The position numbers and the translations under genes are program-made. Under the pieces are notes generated by a model. It was given only the letters and a program-made list of their open reading frames with translations, was not told where the DNA came from and did not search any database. From Candidatus Pacearchaeota archaeon (GTDB taxonomy: Archaea > Nanobdellota > Nanobdellia > Pacearchaeales > GW2011-AR1), in contig PWGL01000032.1 in assembly GCA_003554465.1 (NCBI GenBank), positions 1 to 16,261 on the forward strand: a stretch of DNA of 16,261 nt, in the 5' to 3' direction. Shown piece by piece: positions 7,101 to 13,324 of this stretch. Position 1 is the first letter of the stretch. Every line of letters begins with the position of its first letter.

Positions 7101-8953
7101 ATCTGAAGGGGAAAGATATTAAAAATGTAAGAGATTTGAATTTAGGAGATAAATTAACTGTCTCATATAAGAAAAATATAGAGGAGAAAGATATTGATGA
7201 AATATTTTTGCCAGAAATTTTTAAAGATAGAAAAGATGTTATGGTAAAAAATGTTAACAGTTTTCTAAAAAATTTTACAGAACTAGATAAAAGTAGCAAT
7301 TTTTATCAAAGAGATAGTTACCCTATAAAAGAAATAATACAGGTTTTAAGAAAAAACAATAAAACTCTTAGAGAATTACCTTTAGAATCTAAGATAACTA
7401 TAAAAAGAGATAATATCCCTCTTCCTACCAGAATTTCCTTAGATAAAAATCTTTTAGAGATTATTGGGTTGTATATTGCGGGAGGATTTACAAGAAAAAA
7501 CACATCTAGTAAAGGAGTTTATCAGATTTCTATTGCGGGTAATGAGGAAATGAGAGATAGGGTGAAAAAGGCTTTTAAAAAATATTTTAATTTAGATCCA
7601 TCAGAAGACAGTATAGATCATGTAACATTTTCTTCAAGAATTATTTATGAGATTTTTAATAATTATCTAAAAATTGGATCTAGCGCTAAGGAAAAAAGAA
7701 TACCTTCCTTATTTTTAAATTTGAAAAAAGAAAAAATCGCCGCGTTATTAAGGGGATATTTTGAAGGCAACGGTTCATTTTCTATAACTGATAGAAGAGT
7801 TACATGTGATATTATTTCAGAGGGTCTTAAACATGATTTAAGTTTTGTTTTATCTAGATTTGGAATTTTTACTAAATTTTATAAATATAAGAAAAAAACG
7901 GACAATATAGTTGAAGATTTTTATTTAAAGAAAAATAAAGAAGTTCCCGAATTAGAAATTACCAAGATTATAATACCTTGCGATTTTATAAATAAGTTTG
8001 AAAAAATAGGTTTCCTTTCAGAAAGGAAAAAATGTATTTTATATAAATTGATAGAAAGAGATGGTAGGGGCATGAAAATAGATTTTGATGAAAATTATAT
8101 TTATCCTCAGGTTATAGGGGTTAAAGAAGTAGAAACTGATAAAAACTTTTGTTTTAATGTAGAAGGAGACCACAATTTTTTCTCTAACGATATTTTAGTT
8201 AAAAATTGCGATGGGGATGAAATTAGTGTTATATTATTATTAGATTTATTGTTGAATTTTAGTAAAAAGTTTTTACCTGCTCATAGAGGGGGGACGCAGG
8301 ATGCGCCTTTAGTTTTAAATACAAGAGTTAGGGCAGGAGAGGTTGATGATATGATTTTTGAATTCGATGCTCAGAAAGAATTACCTTTAGAGTTATATAA
8401 GTTAGGTATGGAAAAGAAAGATACAGGTGAAATTGAGTTAGACCAAATAGGTGATAGACTCGGGAGCAATAAGGCATTTAAAAATATCCTTTATGAGTAT
8501 GAGGTAGGAGATATAAACTCAGGGGTTTTATGCTCTAATTATAAAAAATTGAACACTATGCAAGAAAAGGTTCAGAAGCAAATGGAGGTGGCAGAAAGTA
8601 TTAGGTCTGTAGAAGTAGGAGATGTTGCTAGATTAATAATTGATAGACATTTTATTAGGGATATTAGAGGTAATTTGAGGAAGTTTTCTCACCAACAGTT
8701 TAGGTGTGGCAAATGTAATAGTAAATATAGAAGACCGCCTCTGAAAGGCCAGTGCCTTAAGTGTGGAAATAACTTAATTTTTACAATTTCAGAGGGATCT
8801 ATAGTTAAGTATTTAGAGCCGGCTATTCAACTTGCAGAAAAATATGATATACCCCCTTACATTAAACAATCTTTAGATTTAACAAAAGGCTATATAGAGG
8901 GGATTTTTGGTAGAGATAAGGAGAAGCAAGAAAATTTACAAGAATGGTTCTAA
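4136..8953 (+). CDS. polC: DNA polymerase D large subunit DP2, interrupted by an intein
   Basis: Catalytic subunit of the archaeal replicative polymerase PolD. I chose the ATG at 4136 rather than 4100 because MKIDSYFKRV matches the family N-terminus and a GAGGT Shine-Dalgarno sits 5 nt upstream. The gene overlaps DP1 by 11 nt. The precursor is 1605 residues; without the 456-residue intein it is 1149, somewhat shorter than the roughly 1260 of Pyrococcus. Seen in order: GPIRSAGGTAA (148-158), a Cys-rich zinc region (Cys652 to His691), the catalytic block CDGDE (1358-1362) whose two Asp residues bind the catalytic metals, RGGTQDAPLVL, a C-terminal four-Cys zinc site (1524, 1527, 1540, 1543), and a terminal QENLQEWF (1598-1605), an exact PCNA-interacting motif pattern. 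Identity is certain; exact splice borders are inferred from motifs. Confidence 0.96.
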   Translation: MKIDSYFKRVSDETKSCYDVANAARKKGLDPIDKVESPVATTLAAKVAGLVESLYPQLNNKIFINRIISLEKEHGSLDPVVTLTISEEVAKEKFCKFKDVKESIEAGIRVGLAYITLGVVSSPIEGFTGITIKKTKEGKDFFAAYFSGPIRSAGGTAASFSQVIVDYLRERFGYARYDPTDEEVKRVVTEINDYHDRITNLQYKPTDEESEFLAKNMPIQIAGDPSTKKEVSNYKGLDRIETDFIRSGFCLAFAEGMAQKAPKILKRINYLKEKGFVLKDWDWLEKYVELKNKKKEKGADGGGKPTYIKDLVGGRPVLGHPGRSGNFRLRYGRARNTGFSCLGMHPSTMVMTQGFIATGTQLKIELPTKGAAMAPVDTIEGPIVKLKNGSIRKLNNEEEARNVSDSVEEIIYLGDMLIPYGDFSERNHVLMPSGYCEQEWYQELKNFSDEEVNIENIYDVSFEKAKEVSNKYGVNLHPNFIFYWTQINFEDLMALLDWISHSRYEEKLILPFNNEEKERFSKGKRALEVLGVPHEVVTENVVVNKYNTQGFFSNLNLKGENLEEEVEEIAKDISDKEDVLKIINILSDYKIKDKAGTFIGSRMGRPEKAKLRKLQGSPNVLFPVGSQGGKMRSVTEAVEKGFVNSDFPLFQCKECDKKTVYKKCDCGGDTKRINYCFRCGEEKEEDNCPEHGNIGNYSRRDIDIKEYFKKSVDILDLLPAEIPKLVKGVKGTSNEDHVVEHLAKGIIRAKMDLQVNKDGTIRYDATELPLTHFKPREIGTSIAKLRELGYKRDINGNELKSNEQVLEILPHDIVLPSCPDASEQGADEVFMRVANFIDVLLKRFYGMDSFYNINSKEDLIGHYMAAIAPHNCAGTAARIIGFSKTQGLLASPYIHAACRRDCLAYENYVPVKKDGVWQISKIGDFIENEDPKEKADNFGTLKKEIDSKTFSNPGVAKIKEVTKHEPRKLFNVSLEDGREIKLTGNHKVYLKGKDIKNVRDLNLGDKLTVSYKKNIEEKDIDEIFLPEIFKDRKDVMVKNVNSFLKNFTELDKSSNFYQRDSYPIKEIIQVLRKNNKTLRELPLESKITIKRDNIPLPTRISLDKNLLEIIGLYIAGGFTRKNTSSKGVYQISIAGNEEMRDRVKKAFKKYFNLDPSEDSIDHVTFSSRIIYEIFNNYLKIGSSAKEKRIPSLFLNLKKEKIAALLRGYFEGNGSFSITDRRVTCDIISEGLKHDLSFVLSRFGIFTKFYKYKKKTDNIVEDFYLKKNKEVPELEITKIIIPCDFINKFEKIGFLSERKKCILYKLIERDGRGMKIDFDENYIYPQVIGVKEVETDKNFCFNVEGDHNFFSNDILVKNCDGDEISVILLLDLLLNFSKKFLPAHRGGTQDAPLVLNTRVRAGEVDDMIFEFDAQKELPLELYKLGMEKKDTGEIELDQIGDRLGSNKAFKNILYEYEVGDINSGVLCSNYKKLNTMQEKVQKQMEVAESIRSVEVGDVARLIIDRHFIRDIRGNLRKFSHQQFRCGKCNSKYRRPPLKGQCLKCGNNLIFTISEGSIVKYLEPAIQLAEKYDIPPYIKQSLDLTKGYIEGIFGRDKEKQENLQEWF
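6839..8206 (+). mobile_element. Intein immediately before the catalytic CDGDE motif of DP2 (456 aa)
   Basis: Protein-splicing element, residues 902-1357 of the DP2 precursor. It starts with Cys902 (CLAYENYVPV), has block B TGNH at 983-986 and a block F (FNVEGDHNFFSNDI), and ends in VKN before the +1 residue Cys1358. The exteins HAACRRD and CDGDE join at the known PolD large-subunit insertion position, also used in Pyrococcus. Two oddities are visible. The penultimate residue is Lys1356 instead of the usual His. The two LAGLIDADG-like motifs, GLYIAGGF (1111-1118) and LRGYFEGNGS, carry Gly1116 and Asn1212 where catalytic Asp is expected, so the homing endonuclease is probably dead. The precursor would lack a continuous polymerase active site. 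Confidence 0.94.
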
Positions 8954-8977
8954 TTTTTTCTCTGTATTTTTGTTTTT
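8954..8977 (+). terminator. Oligo-T terminator after DP2
   Basis: Three T-runs of six, five and five (8954-8959, 8967-8971, 8973-8977) follow the DP2 stop without a stem-loop. Archaeal RNA polymerase terminates at such U-tracts. The tract abuts the 3' end of the convergent small gene, consistent with the end of the cdc6-polD operon. Confidence 0.65.
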
Positions 8978-9251
8978 ATAGATTTTTATAATACTCTTCA
9001 GCTTCCTCAATCTTTGTACCTAATCTCTCATTTTTCCCTACCAATTTATATTTTTCTTTTTTAGATATGTCAGAAGGCAATATTGGGAAGGTGTCTTCTC
9101 CATTCAATTTTAAAACTAAACCCCTATCAACTTTTACTATTGTATCGCCTAATGCCAAAAAACCAATTTCTTTGCTTGTAATGGGGATATCATAAAAAAC
9201 ACTTATATCCCAATTTTCACCTTCTGAGTTAGCCGCTGGATTAAATCCCAT
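8976..9251 (-). CDS. Small hypothetical protein, 91 aa
   Basis: I do not recognise this protein. It is 91 residues with no membrane segment or signal peptide. Residues 15-60 alternate hydrophobic and polar in a way that suggests a small beta-rich domain (DISVFYDIPI, IGFLALGDTIVKV, GLVLKLNG). The C-terminal third is charged and probably helical (KKEKYKLVGKNERLG, then EEAEEYYKNL). Support for a real gene comes from a palindromic ATTTAAAT box centred about 26 nt upstream of its ATG, the same spacing as at well-supported genes here, and from its neat fit between DP2 and the next gene. It converges with DP2 and diverges from the UPF0104 gene. Function is unknown. Confidence 0.72.
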   Translation of the reverse strand: MGFNPAANSEGENWDISVFYDIPITSKEIGFLALGDTIVKVDRGLVLKLNGEDTFPILPSDISKKEKYKLVGKNERLGTKIEEAEEYYKNL

Positions 9252-9273
9252 AACATAATTTATATATTGTTTT

Positions 9274-9281
9274 ATTTAAAT
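9274..9281 (-). promoter_or_regulatory. TATA box of the small hypothetical gene
   Basis: ATTTAAAT is centred about 26 nt upstream of the ATG at 9251 (- strand), giving a leaderless transcript. It is palindromic, so it could also drive the + strand gene at 9344 with a leader of about 40 nt; that gene has no well-spaced TATA box of its own. Confidence 0.55.
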
Positions 9282-9343
9282 TTTTCTGAACATAAAGAAT
9301 AAAAAAGAATTTACCATGTCTTTAATAAATACTGGAACAGAAT

Positions 9344-10378
9344 ATGGGAAAAAATAAGGACGAAGGCAAGAAGTCAGGAAGAAAAAGTGACAGGTATTTT
9401 ATAATATCTTTAATTTTTGGGTTGGTTATATTTGTGTTTTTTATCTACTGGATGGGTTTAGATGCCTTTCATTTAATTCTTGAAAATATAAATTTTTTTT
9501 ATTTAATTTTGTATTTTATTTTATCTCTGTCTTTTTTTATTTTTTCCACCTTAAGATGGCAAGTTATTGTTAATGCTTATAAAAGCAAAAATATAAGTTT
9601 TTTTAAATTATTGAAACAAACTTTTGCAGGATATTCTCTATCTTATGCCACTCCTTCTGCCAGGTTAGGCGGAGAACCCCTGAGAGTTTATATGTTAAAT
9701 AAAGAATGTGGTGTCAGTTTAAAAAATGCAAGTAGTTCTGTGATTATGGATAAATTTGTTGAGCTAGCGGGGACTGTATTTCTAGGTATATTAGGTTTAA
9801 TAATTATAGTTTTAATGATTCCTGCAGTTTCATTTCTTTTCAATTTAATCCTTGTTTTTGTTCTTTTAATTGCAATTATATTTTTATCATTTATTTACCA
9901 TAGAACAATTATAGGGAAAGGTTCATTTTCCTCATTTTTTAATCTTTTTAATTTTAAAAGTAAGAAATATAATAAATTTGTTCAATTTGTTTTTGTTGTT
10001 GAAAGAAAAATGGAAGATTTTTTTAAACATCATAAAATGAGATTTTTCATAGCATTTTTACTTTATTTTATTTATTTCATCTTTTTAATAATTGAGATTA
10101 AAGTTTTGTTTTTGAGCTTTGGTGTCGATGCATCTATACTTACAGTATTTATTACAATTATTGTTTTAGGTATTGTAAATTTTATTCCTGTTCCCGGAGG
10201 TTTAGGTTTTTTAGAGGCAGGGCAGGCATCACTTTTTAAAATTTTACAAGGTGAAGGAGAGGTGGGAATGGCCCTCTCACTTTTGCTAAGATTAAGAGCA
10301 CTGTTTTTTGTAGCCATAGGTTTTTCTATAGTTAGCCATTTCTCTGGAAAGCAAATTAAAAAAAAGATTAAAGATTAG
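9344..10378 (+). CDS. UPF0104 / LPG-synthase-TM-like integral membrane protein
   Basis: Multi-pass membrane protein of 344 residues with about eight hydrophobic helices after a Lys/Arg-rich cytoplasmic start (1-18). Two family signatures are visible: SARLGGEPLRVYML after the second or third helix, and PVPGGLGFLEAG near the C-terminus. These mark the UPF0104 family, related to the membrane half of lysylphosphatidylglycerol synthase and to haloarchaeal AglD. Members are linked to polyprenyl-lipid, glycolipid or glycosylation steps, possibly lipid flipping. Substrate cannot be read from sequence, and no sugar or lipid genes are nearby. No better start exists: the upstream frame closes at 9326-9328. 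It converges with the DUF112 gene, leaving only 11 bases between stop codons. Confidence 0.85.
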   Translation: MGKNKDEGKKSGRKSDRYFIISLIFGLVIFVFFIYWMGLDAFHLILENINFFYLILYFILSLSFFIFSTLRWQVIVNAYKSKNISFFKLLKQTFAGYSLSYATPSARLGGEPLRVYMLNKECGVSLKNASSSVIMDKFVELAGTVFLGILGLIIIVLMIPAVSFLFNLILVFVLLIAIIFLSFIYHRTIIGKGSFSSFFNLFNFKSKKYNKFVQFVFVVERKMEDFFKHHKMRFFIAFLLYFIYFIFLIIEIKVLFLSFGVDASILTVFITIIVLGIVNFIPVPGGLGFLEAGQASLFKILQGEGEVGMALSLLLRLRALFFVAIGFSIVSHFSGKQIKKKIKD

Positions 10379-10389
10379 TAAAACTTATT

Positions 10390-11622
10390 TTAGAGAGGGA
10401 AGTAAAACAAAATTGTAGGTATCATCAAAGATCCCATTAAATGAGTTCTCTTTATTCCTAATAATATTCCTGTAAGTCCTGTAGCAGTTGCCACTATAAA
10501 TATTAGTAAGCCGGCAGGCCCCGAGAATAATAAAGAAATTATAGCTAAGAAGGTTAAGACTATTTTTGACAGTTTTTTGTAACCAATCCTGTTTATATTA
10601 TCTGAAGCCTTTTTTCCTATGTATATGGTTAGAAATATAGAAAATATACCTGATGCAATTATCACAGTTACTATCACAATCAGGTGACTCAAGTTTAGTA
10701 AGGGAATTATTTCTTCAATGGCTACTGCCGCTCCTGTCCTACTTCTAGATATAGAATATAGTGTTATAAATGCAAGCCCCGCAACTATTGTGTTTATAGC
10801 CCCCAATAAAACTAAAAAATCTTTAGCTTTTACTTCATCTATAAAATTACTTCCTATAACTCCTGCCTGGGACGAACCTAGGGAAGGTAAGAAACAGCAT
10901 AAGGGTGCAGAAAGTGAAGATACAATAGCAATATTTTTCATATTTTTATTGAATCTAAATTCATTTATGCTTCCTTTTAGAACTTCTATCATGCCACCCG
11001 TTTTTTGTTTTGGTATATCTTCTTTTTTCAGAATCCCTGTTATTAAACTAGATGCTCCAAAGAGACCCGCTAATAAAGGCATCAAAGAATTTCTAATATC
11101 TAATCCTCCTGAAGCAATACCTAAAAATCCTGAAAGGAAAAATACTATTATTGCCAAACCTCTGGATTTTTCTTCCTTCCATATTAAGAATATTGAGGCA
11201 GTAATAAGAATATAAAACATTGAGGACTCTACATAATTATAAATTAAAGGTAATGTAAATATGAATAATGGGGTCAATATAATTATTATTACTAGTCCTA
11301 TTAAGCTTCCATGTAGAGAATGGATTATTGCCTCATAACCTTTTCCTTCATCAAGTAGTTTGTGTCCAGGTAGGACCGATAGTGCCGTATCTGTATCTGG
11401 AGCTCCTAGAAAAACAGAGGGTATGAAATTTAGGAATGTATGAGTTATGGCAAGAGAAACTATGAAAATAGTTATTGTTAAGGGAGAAAAATGAGATAAT
11501 AAGAAAGGTGAGATACTTAAGATAAGAAATGTTATGGTATTTACATGAACTCCCGGGACAATTCCGGTTATTGTTCCTGCTATTATTCCTAGGAAAAAGA
11601 ACATTATTATGTAAATTAGCAT
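10390..11622 (-). CDS. DUF112 / TctA-like membrane protein (COG1784 type)
   Basis: Polytopic membrane protein of 410 residues with roughly ten hydrophobic helices. Characteristic stretches are GIVPGVHVNT (20-29) in the first re-entrant segment and FLGAPDTDTALSVLPGHKLL around 70-90, both typical of the archaeal branch of the TctA tripartite tricarboxylate transporter permease family. Bacterial TctA works with a periplasmic binding protein (TctC) and a small membrane subunit (TctB). Neither is present here, as is usual for archaeal members, whose substrate is not known. The ATG at 11622 has a TATA box at the leaderless distance and gives a sensible first helix. It is divergent from the membrane protein at 11704, sharing an 81-bp promoter region. 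Confidence 0.86.
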   Translation of the reverse strand: MLIYIIMFFFLGIIAGTITGIVPGVHVNTITFLILSISPFLLSHFSPLTITIFIVSLAITHTFLNFIPSVFLGAPDTDTALSVLPGHKLLDEGKGYEAIIHSLHGSLIGLVIIIILTPLFIFTLPLIYNYVESSMFYILITASIFLIWKEEKSRGLAIIVFFLSGFLGIASGGLDIRNSLMPLLAGLFGASSLITGILKKEDIPKQKTGGMIEVLKGSINEFRFNKNMKNIAIVSSLSAPLCCFLPSLGSSQAGVIGSNFIDEVKAKDFLVLLGAINTIVAGLAFITLYSISRSRTGAAVAIEEIIPLLNLSHLIVIVTVIIASGIFSIFLTIYIGKKASDNINRIGYKKLSKIVLTFLAIISLLFSGPAGLLIFIVATATGLTGILLGIKRTHLMGSLMIPTILFYFPL

Positions 11623-11644
11623 AGGATTTTTAAAGGGGCATGGG

Positions 11645-11652
11645 TTTTTAAT
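11645..11652 (-). promoter_or_regulatory. TATA box of the DUF112 gene
   Basis: On the - strand this reads ATTAAAAA, centred about 26 nt upstream of the ATG at 11622, predicting a leaderless mRNA. It lies back-to-back with the promoter of the + strand gene at 11704. Confidence 0.6.
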
Positions 11653-11674
11653 CCTTTTTTATAAATAAAAAAGA

Positions 11675-11682
11675 TTTATAAA
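11675..11682 (+). promoter_or_regulatory. TATA box of the two-TM membrane protein gene
   Basis: TTTATAAA is centred about 25 nt upstream of the ATG at 11704, a near-ideal archaeal TATA box for a leaderless transcript. No Shine-Dalgarno precedes the ATG. Confidence 0.7.
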
Positions 11683-11703
11683 TGCATATATCTTAATTTC
11701 TTT

Positions 11704-12516
11704 ATGGGATTTAAAAGGAGGTTAACAATTTTCATTTTAATTATGTTTTTTTTAGTTGTTGGTATTATTTACTTTTCCCCTCCTACCGGAAAAAATTCTT
11801 TAATCACTGTTGGTGTGGGGGATTTTGATCTTGATGAAGATTTAATTTCAACATTAAATATATCTATTTTTGCTTCAGAGAGAGAATTAGAATTATCAAA
11901 GAATATACCTGTCAATCTTAATTTTGAGGGCGATATTTACCAGGTTGAACTTGTAAAAGTTTTACCTGAAAGGAACAGGACAGGAATTTTCTTTTCTGAT
12001 TTTGACTTAGGTTTTACATTTCACATGGATCAGGAAAGGAAAATAGATATTAATTCAGATGGTTTTTACGATATTTCGCTAAAGCTAGAAGATGTTTATG
12101 AGGGGAAGGCTTTATTTTTAGTTGAAGGAATTAAAGAAGAAAAAAGCACTACAGGAGATATAGGACTTATTCTAGATAGGTTAAGAGGGGATGTTCAGGA
12201 AAAGACAATTATTCAGGATTATATAATAATGGCTATTTTAGTTTTAGTTTTATTGGCAGTTTTGATTCATCTTTATTTAGCATATCTTGTTCCTTATATG
12301 AAAAATAAGGAATTGATGGAAACCGATAAGCCTAAAGATGCATTAAAGTATCTTCATAAAGAGATTAAAAAGAAGAAAGATCCTAATGAAAAGAAGAAAA
12401 TTTACAGTCGTATACAACATTTATATGGGTATTTATCAAAGAAAGAGAAGAAAAAAGCGGAAAGCATTATGAAAGAAGTTGAGAATATAAAATTAAATAA
12501 ATGGAAAAATATATAA
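11704..12516 (+). CDS. Two-TM protein with extracytoplasmic domain and charged cytoplasmic tail
   Basis: Unrecognised protein of 270 residues with clear topology. Residues 1-6 are basic and 8-24 form a membrane segment (signal anchor). Residues 25-168 form an extracytoplasmic beta-rich domain, 172-195 a second membrane helix, and 196-270 a strongly basic, helical, probably coiled-coil cytoplasmic tail. In the outer domain, D115-x-N117-x-D119-G120-x-x-D123 is a calcium-loop pattern followed by alternating beta residues (ISLKLEDV), a style common in archaeal surface proteins. There is no lipobox. It lies 22 nt upstream of the first KaiC-like gene on the same strand, so the tail could dock a cytoplasmic ATPase; that is inference. 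It could equally be a structural envelope protein unrelated to its neighbours. Confidence 0.82.
   Translation: MGFKRRLTIFILIMFFLVVGIIYFSPPTGKNSLITVGVGDFDLDEDLISTLNISIFASERELELSKNIPVNLNFEGDIYQVELVKVLPERNRTGIFFSDFDLGFTFHMDQERKIDINSDGFYDISLKLEDVYEGKALFLVEGIKEEKSTTGDIGLILDRLRGDVQEKTIIQDYIIMAILVLVLLAVLIHLYLAYLVPYMKNKELMETDKPKDALKYLHKEIKKKKDPNEKKKIYSRIQHLYGYLSKKEKKKAESIMKEVENIKLNKWKNI
12509..12516 (+). promoter_or_regulatory. TATA box of the first KaiC-like gene, overlapping the upstream stop codon
   Basis: ATATATAA spans the last codons and stop of the upstream membrane protein gene and is centred about 26 nt before the ATG at 12539. It predicts a leaderless transcript for the KaiC-like pair in addition to any read-through from 11704. 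Confidence 0.6.
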
Positions 12517-12538
12517 GTTAGGTCTTAGAGAGATATAT

Positions 12539-13324
12539 ATGAAAAATAAAAAAGAGGGAAGAATTCCCACAGGAATACCTGGTTTCGATAAGATAGTACA
12601 AGGGGGTTTTGTGGAAGATAGTTTAAATTTAGTTATGGGTAACGCGGGTTCTGGTAAAACTACTTTTTTACTGCAGTTTCTCTATAATGGGGCAACTAGG
12701 TTTAATCAAAAAGGTCTTTATGTTAGTTTTGAGCCTGAAATAAGTCATATTTACAAGGCAAGCCGTCTTCAGGGTATGAATTTTGAGAAGTTGGAGGAAA
12801 AAGGCAAATGTAAAATCCTAAAAATGCCTAGCGGTACTCCTATAAAGAAGATGCAGAAACAACTCATGAAAATGATAGTTGAGGAAGATATAGAGAGAAT
12901 TTGTTTAGATCCTATAAATGTTTTTTCCATAAGTCTTCCTAGTAAAGCCAATATCAGGAAACAAATTTATGATTTTTTGTCTTTTTTGAGAAGTTTAGGG
13001 GTTTGTGTTTTGATTGCAGGGGAATCTGGAGGAGTAGACAATGGGGGATTAGGCTTTTCAGAGGATATAAAATTTACTAAGTATCTTGTTGATAGTGTGG
13101 TTGAATTGTTCTCTTCAGGAATAGCTGGAGAGGGAGATAGAGCGTTGAGGGTTGCTAAGATGAGAATGACTAACCATATAAGGCAGCCATATCCTTTAGA
13201 GATTAACAATAAGGGTGTTACTTTAAATATAATTTCTGATTCTGAAGAAGATGAGGATGAATTTGTAGAAGATATTCTTCAAGATAAAAATTCAAAAAAG
13301 AAAAAGAAAAAGAGTAAAAAATGA
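12539..13324 (+). CDS. KaiC-like single-domain ATPase, first of a pair
   Basis: RecA-fold ATPase of the KaiC/RadA-like family (COG0467), 261 residues with one domain. Visible are TGIPGFDKIVQGG near the start, Walker A GNAGSGKTT (34-42), YVSFEPE (61-67), Walker B ICLD at 121-124, and the C-terminal AKMRMTNH and PLEINNKGV motifs (206-226). Two departures are notable. KaiC has FEE for its catalytic glutamates; here it is FEPE, so the second is proline. Walker B is followed by Pro125 instead of the usual Ser. After residue 233 comes a very acidic stretch (DSEEDEDEFVEDI) and then a lysine-rich end. The next KaiC-like gene overlaps it as ATGA, so the two are likely made together and may form a hetero-oligomer. 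Target or substrate is unknown. Confidence 0.9.
   Translation: MKNKKEGRIPTGIPGFDKIVQGGFVEDSLNLVMGNAGSGKTTFLLQFLYNGATRFNQKGLYVSFEPEISHIYKASRLQGMNFEKLEEKGKCKILKMPSGTPIKKMQKQLMKMIVEEDIERICLDPINVFSISLPSKANIRKQIYDFLSFLRSLGVCVLIAGESGGVDNGGLGFSEDIKFTKYLVDSVVELFSSGIAGEGDRALRVAKMRMTNHIRQPYPLEINNKGVTLNIISDSEEDEDEFVEDILQDKNSKKKKKKSKK

Noticed and set aside
9321..9328. TTTAATAA as a leaderless promoter for the UPF0104 gene.
   Set aside because: Its centre is only about 20 nt before the ATG at 9344, too close compared with the 25-28 nt seen at other genes here.
10718..11215. Long open frame on the + strand opposite the DUF112 gene.
   Set aside because: It lies wholly antisense to a clearly recognised membrane protein and its translation resembles no family; it is a shadow of coding bias.
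13293..13320. An A AAA AAG slippery heptamer in frame near the end of the first KaiC-like gene, suggesting a -1 frameshift fusing both ATPases.
   Set aside because: After a -1 shift at that heptamer the frame meets TAA at 13315-13317 before reaching the second gene. Only a slip on the last AAA before the stop would fuse them, and ATGA reinitiation is simpler.
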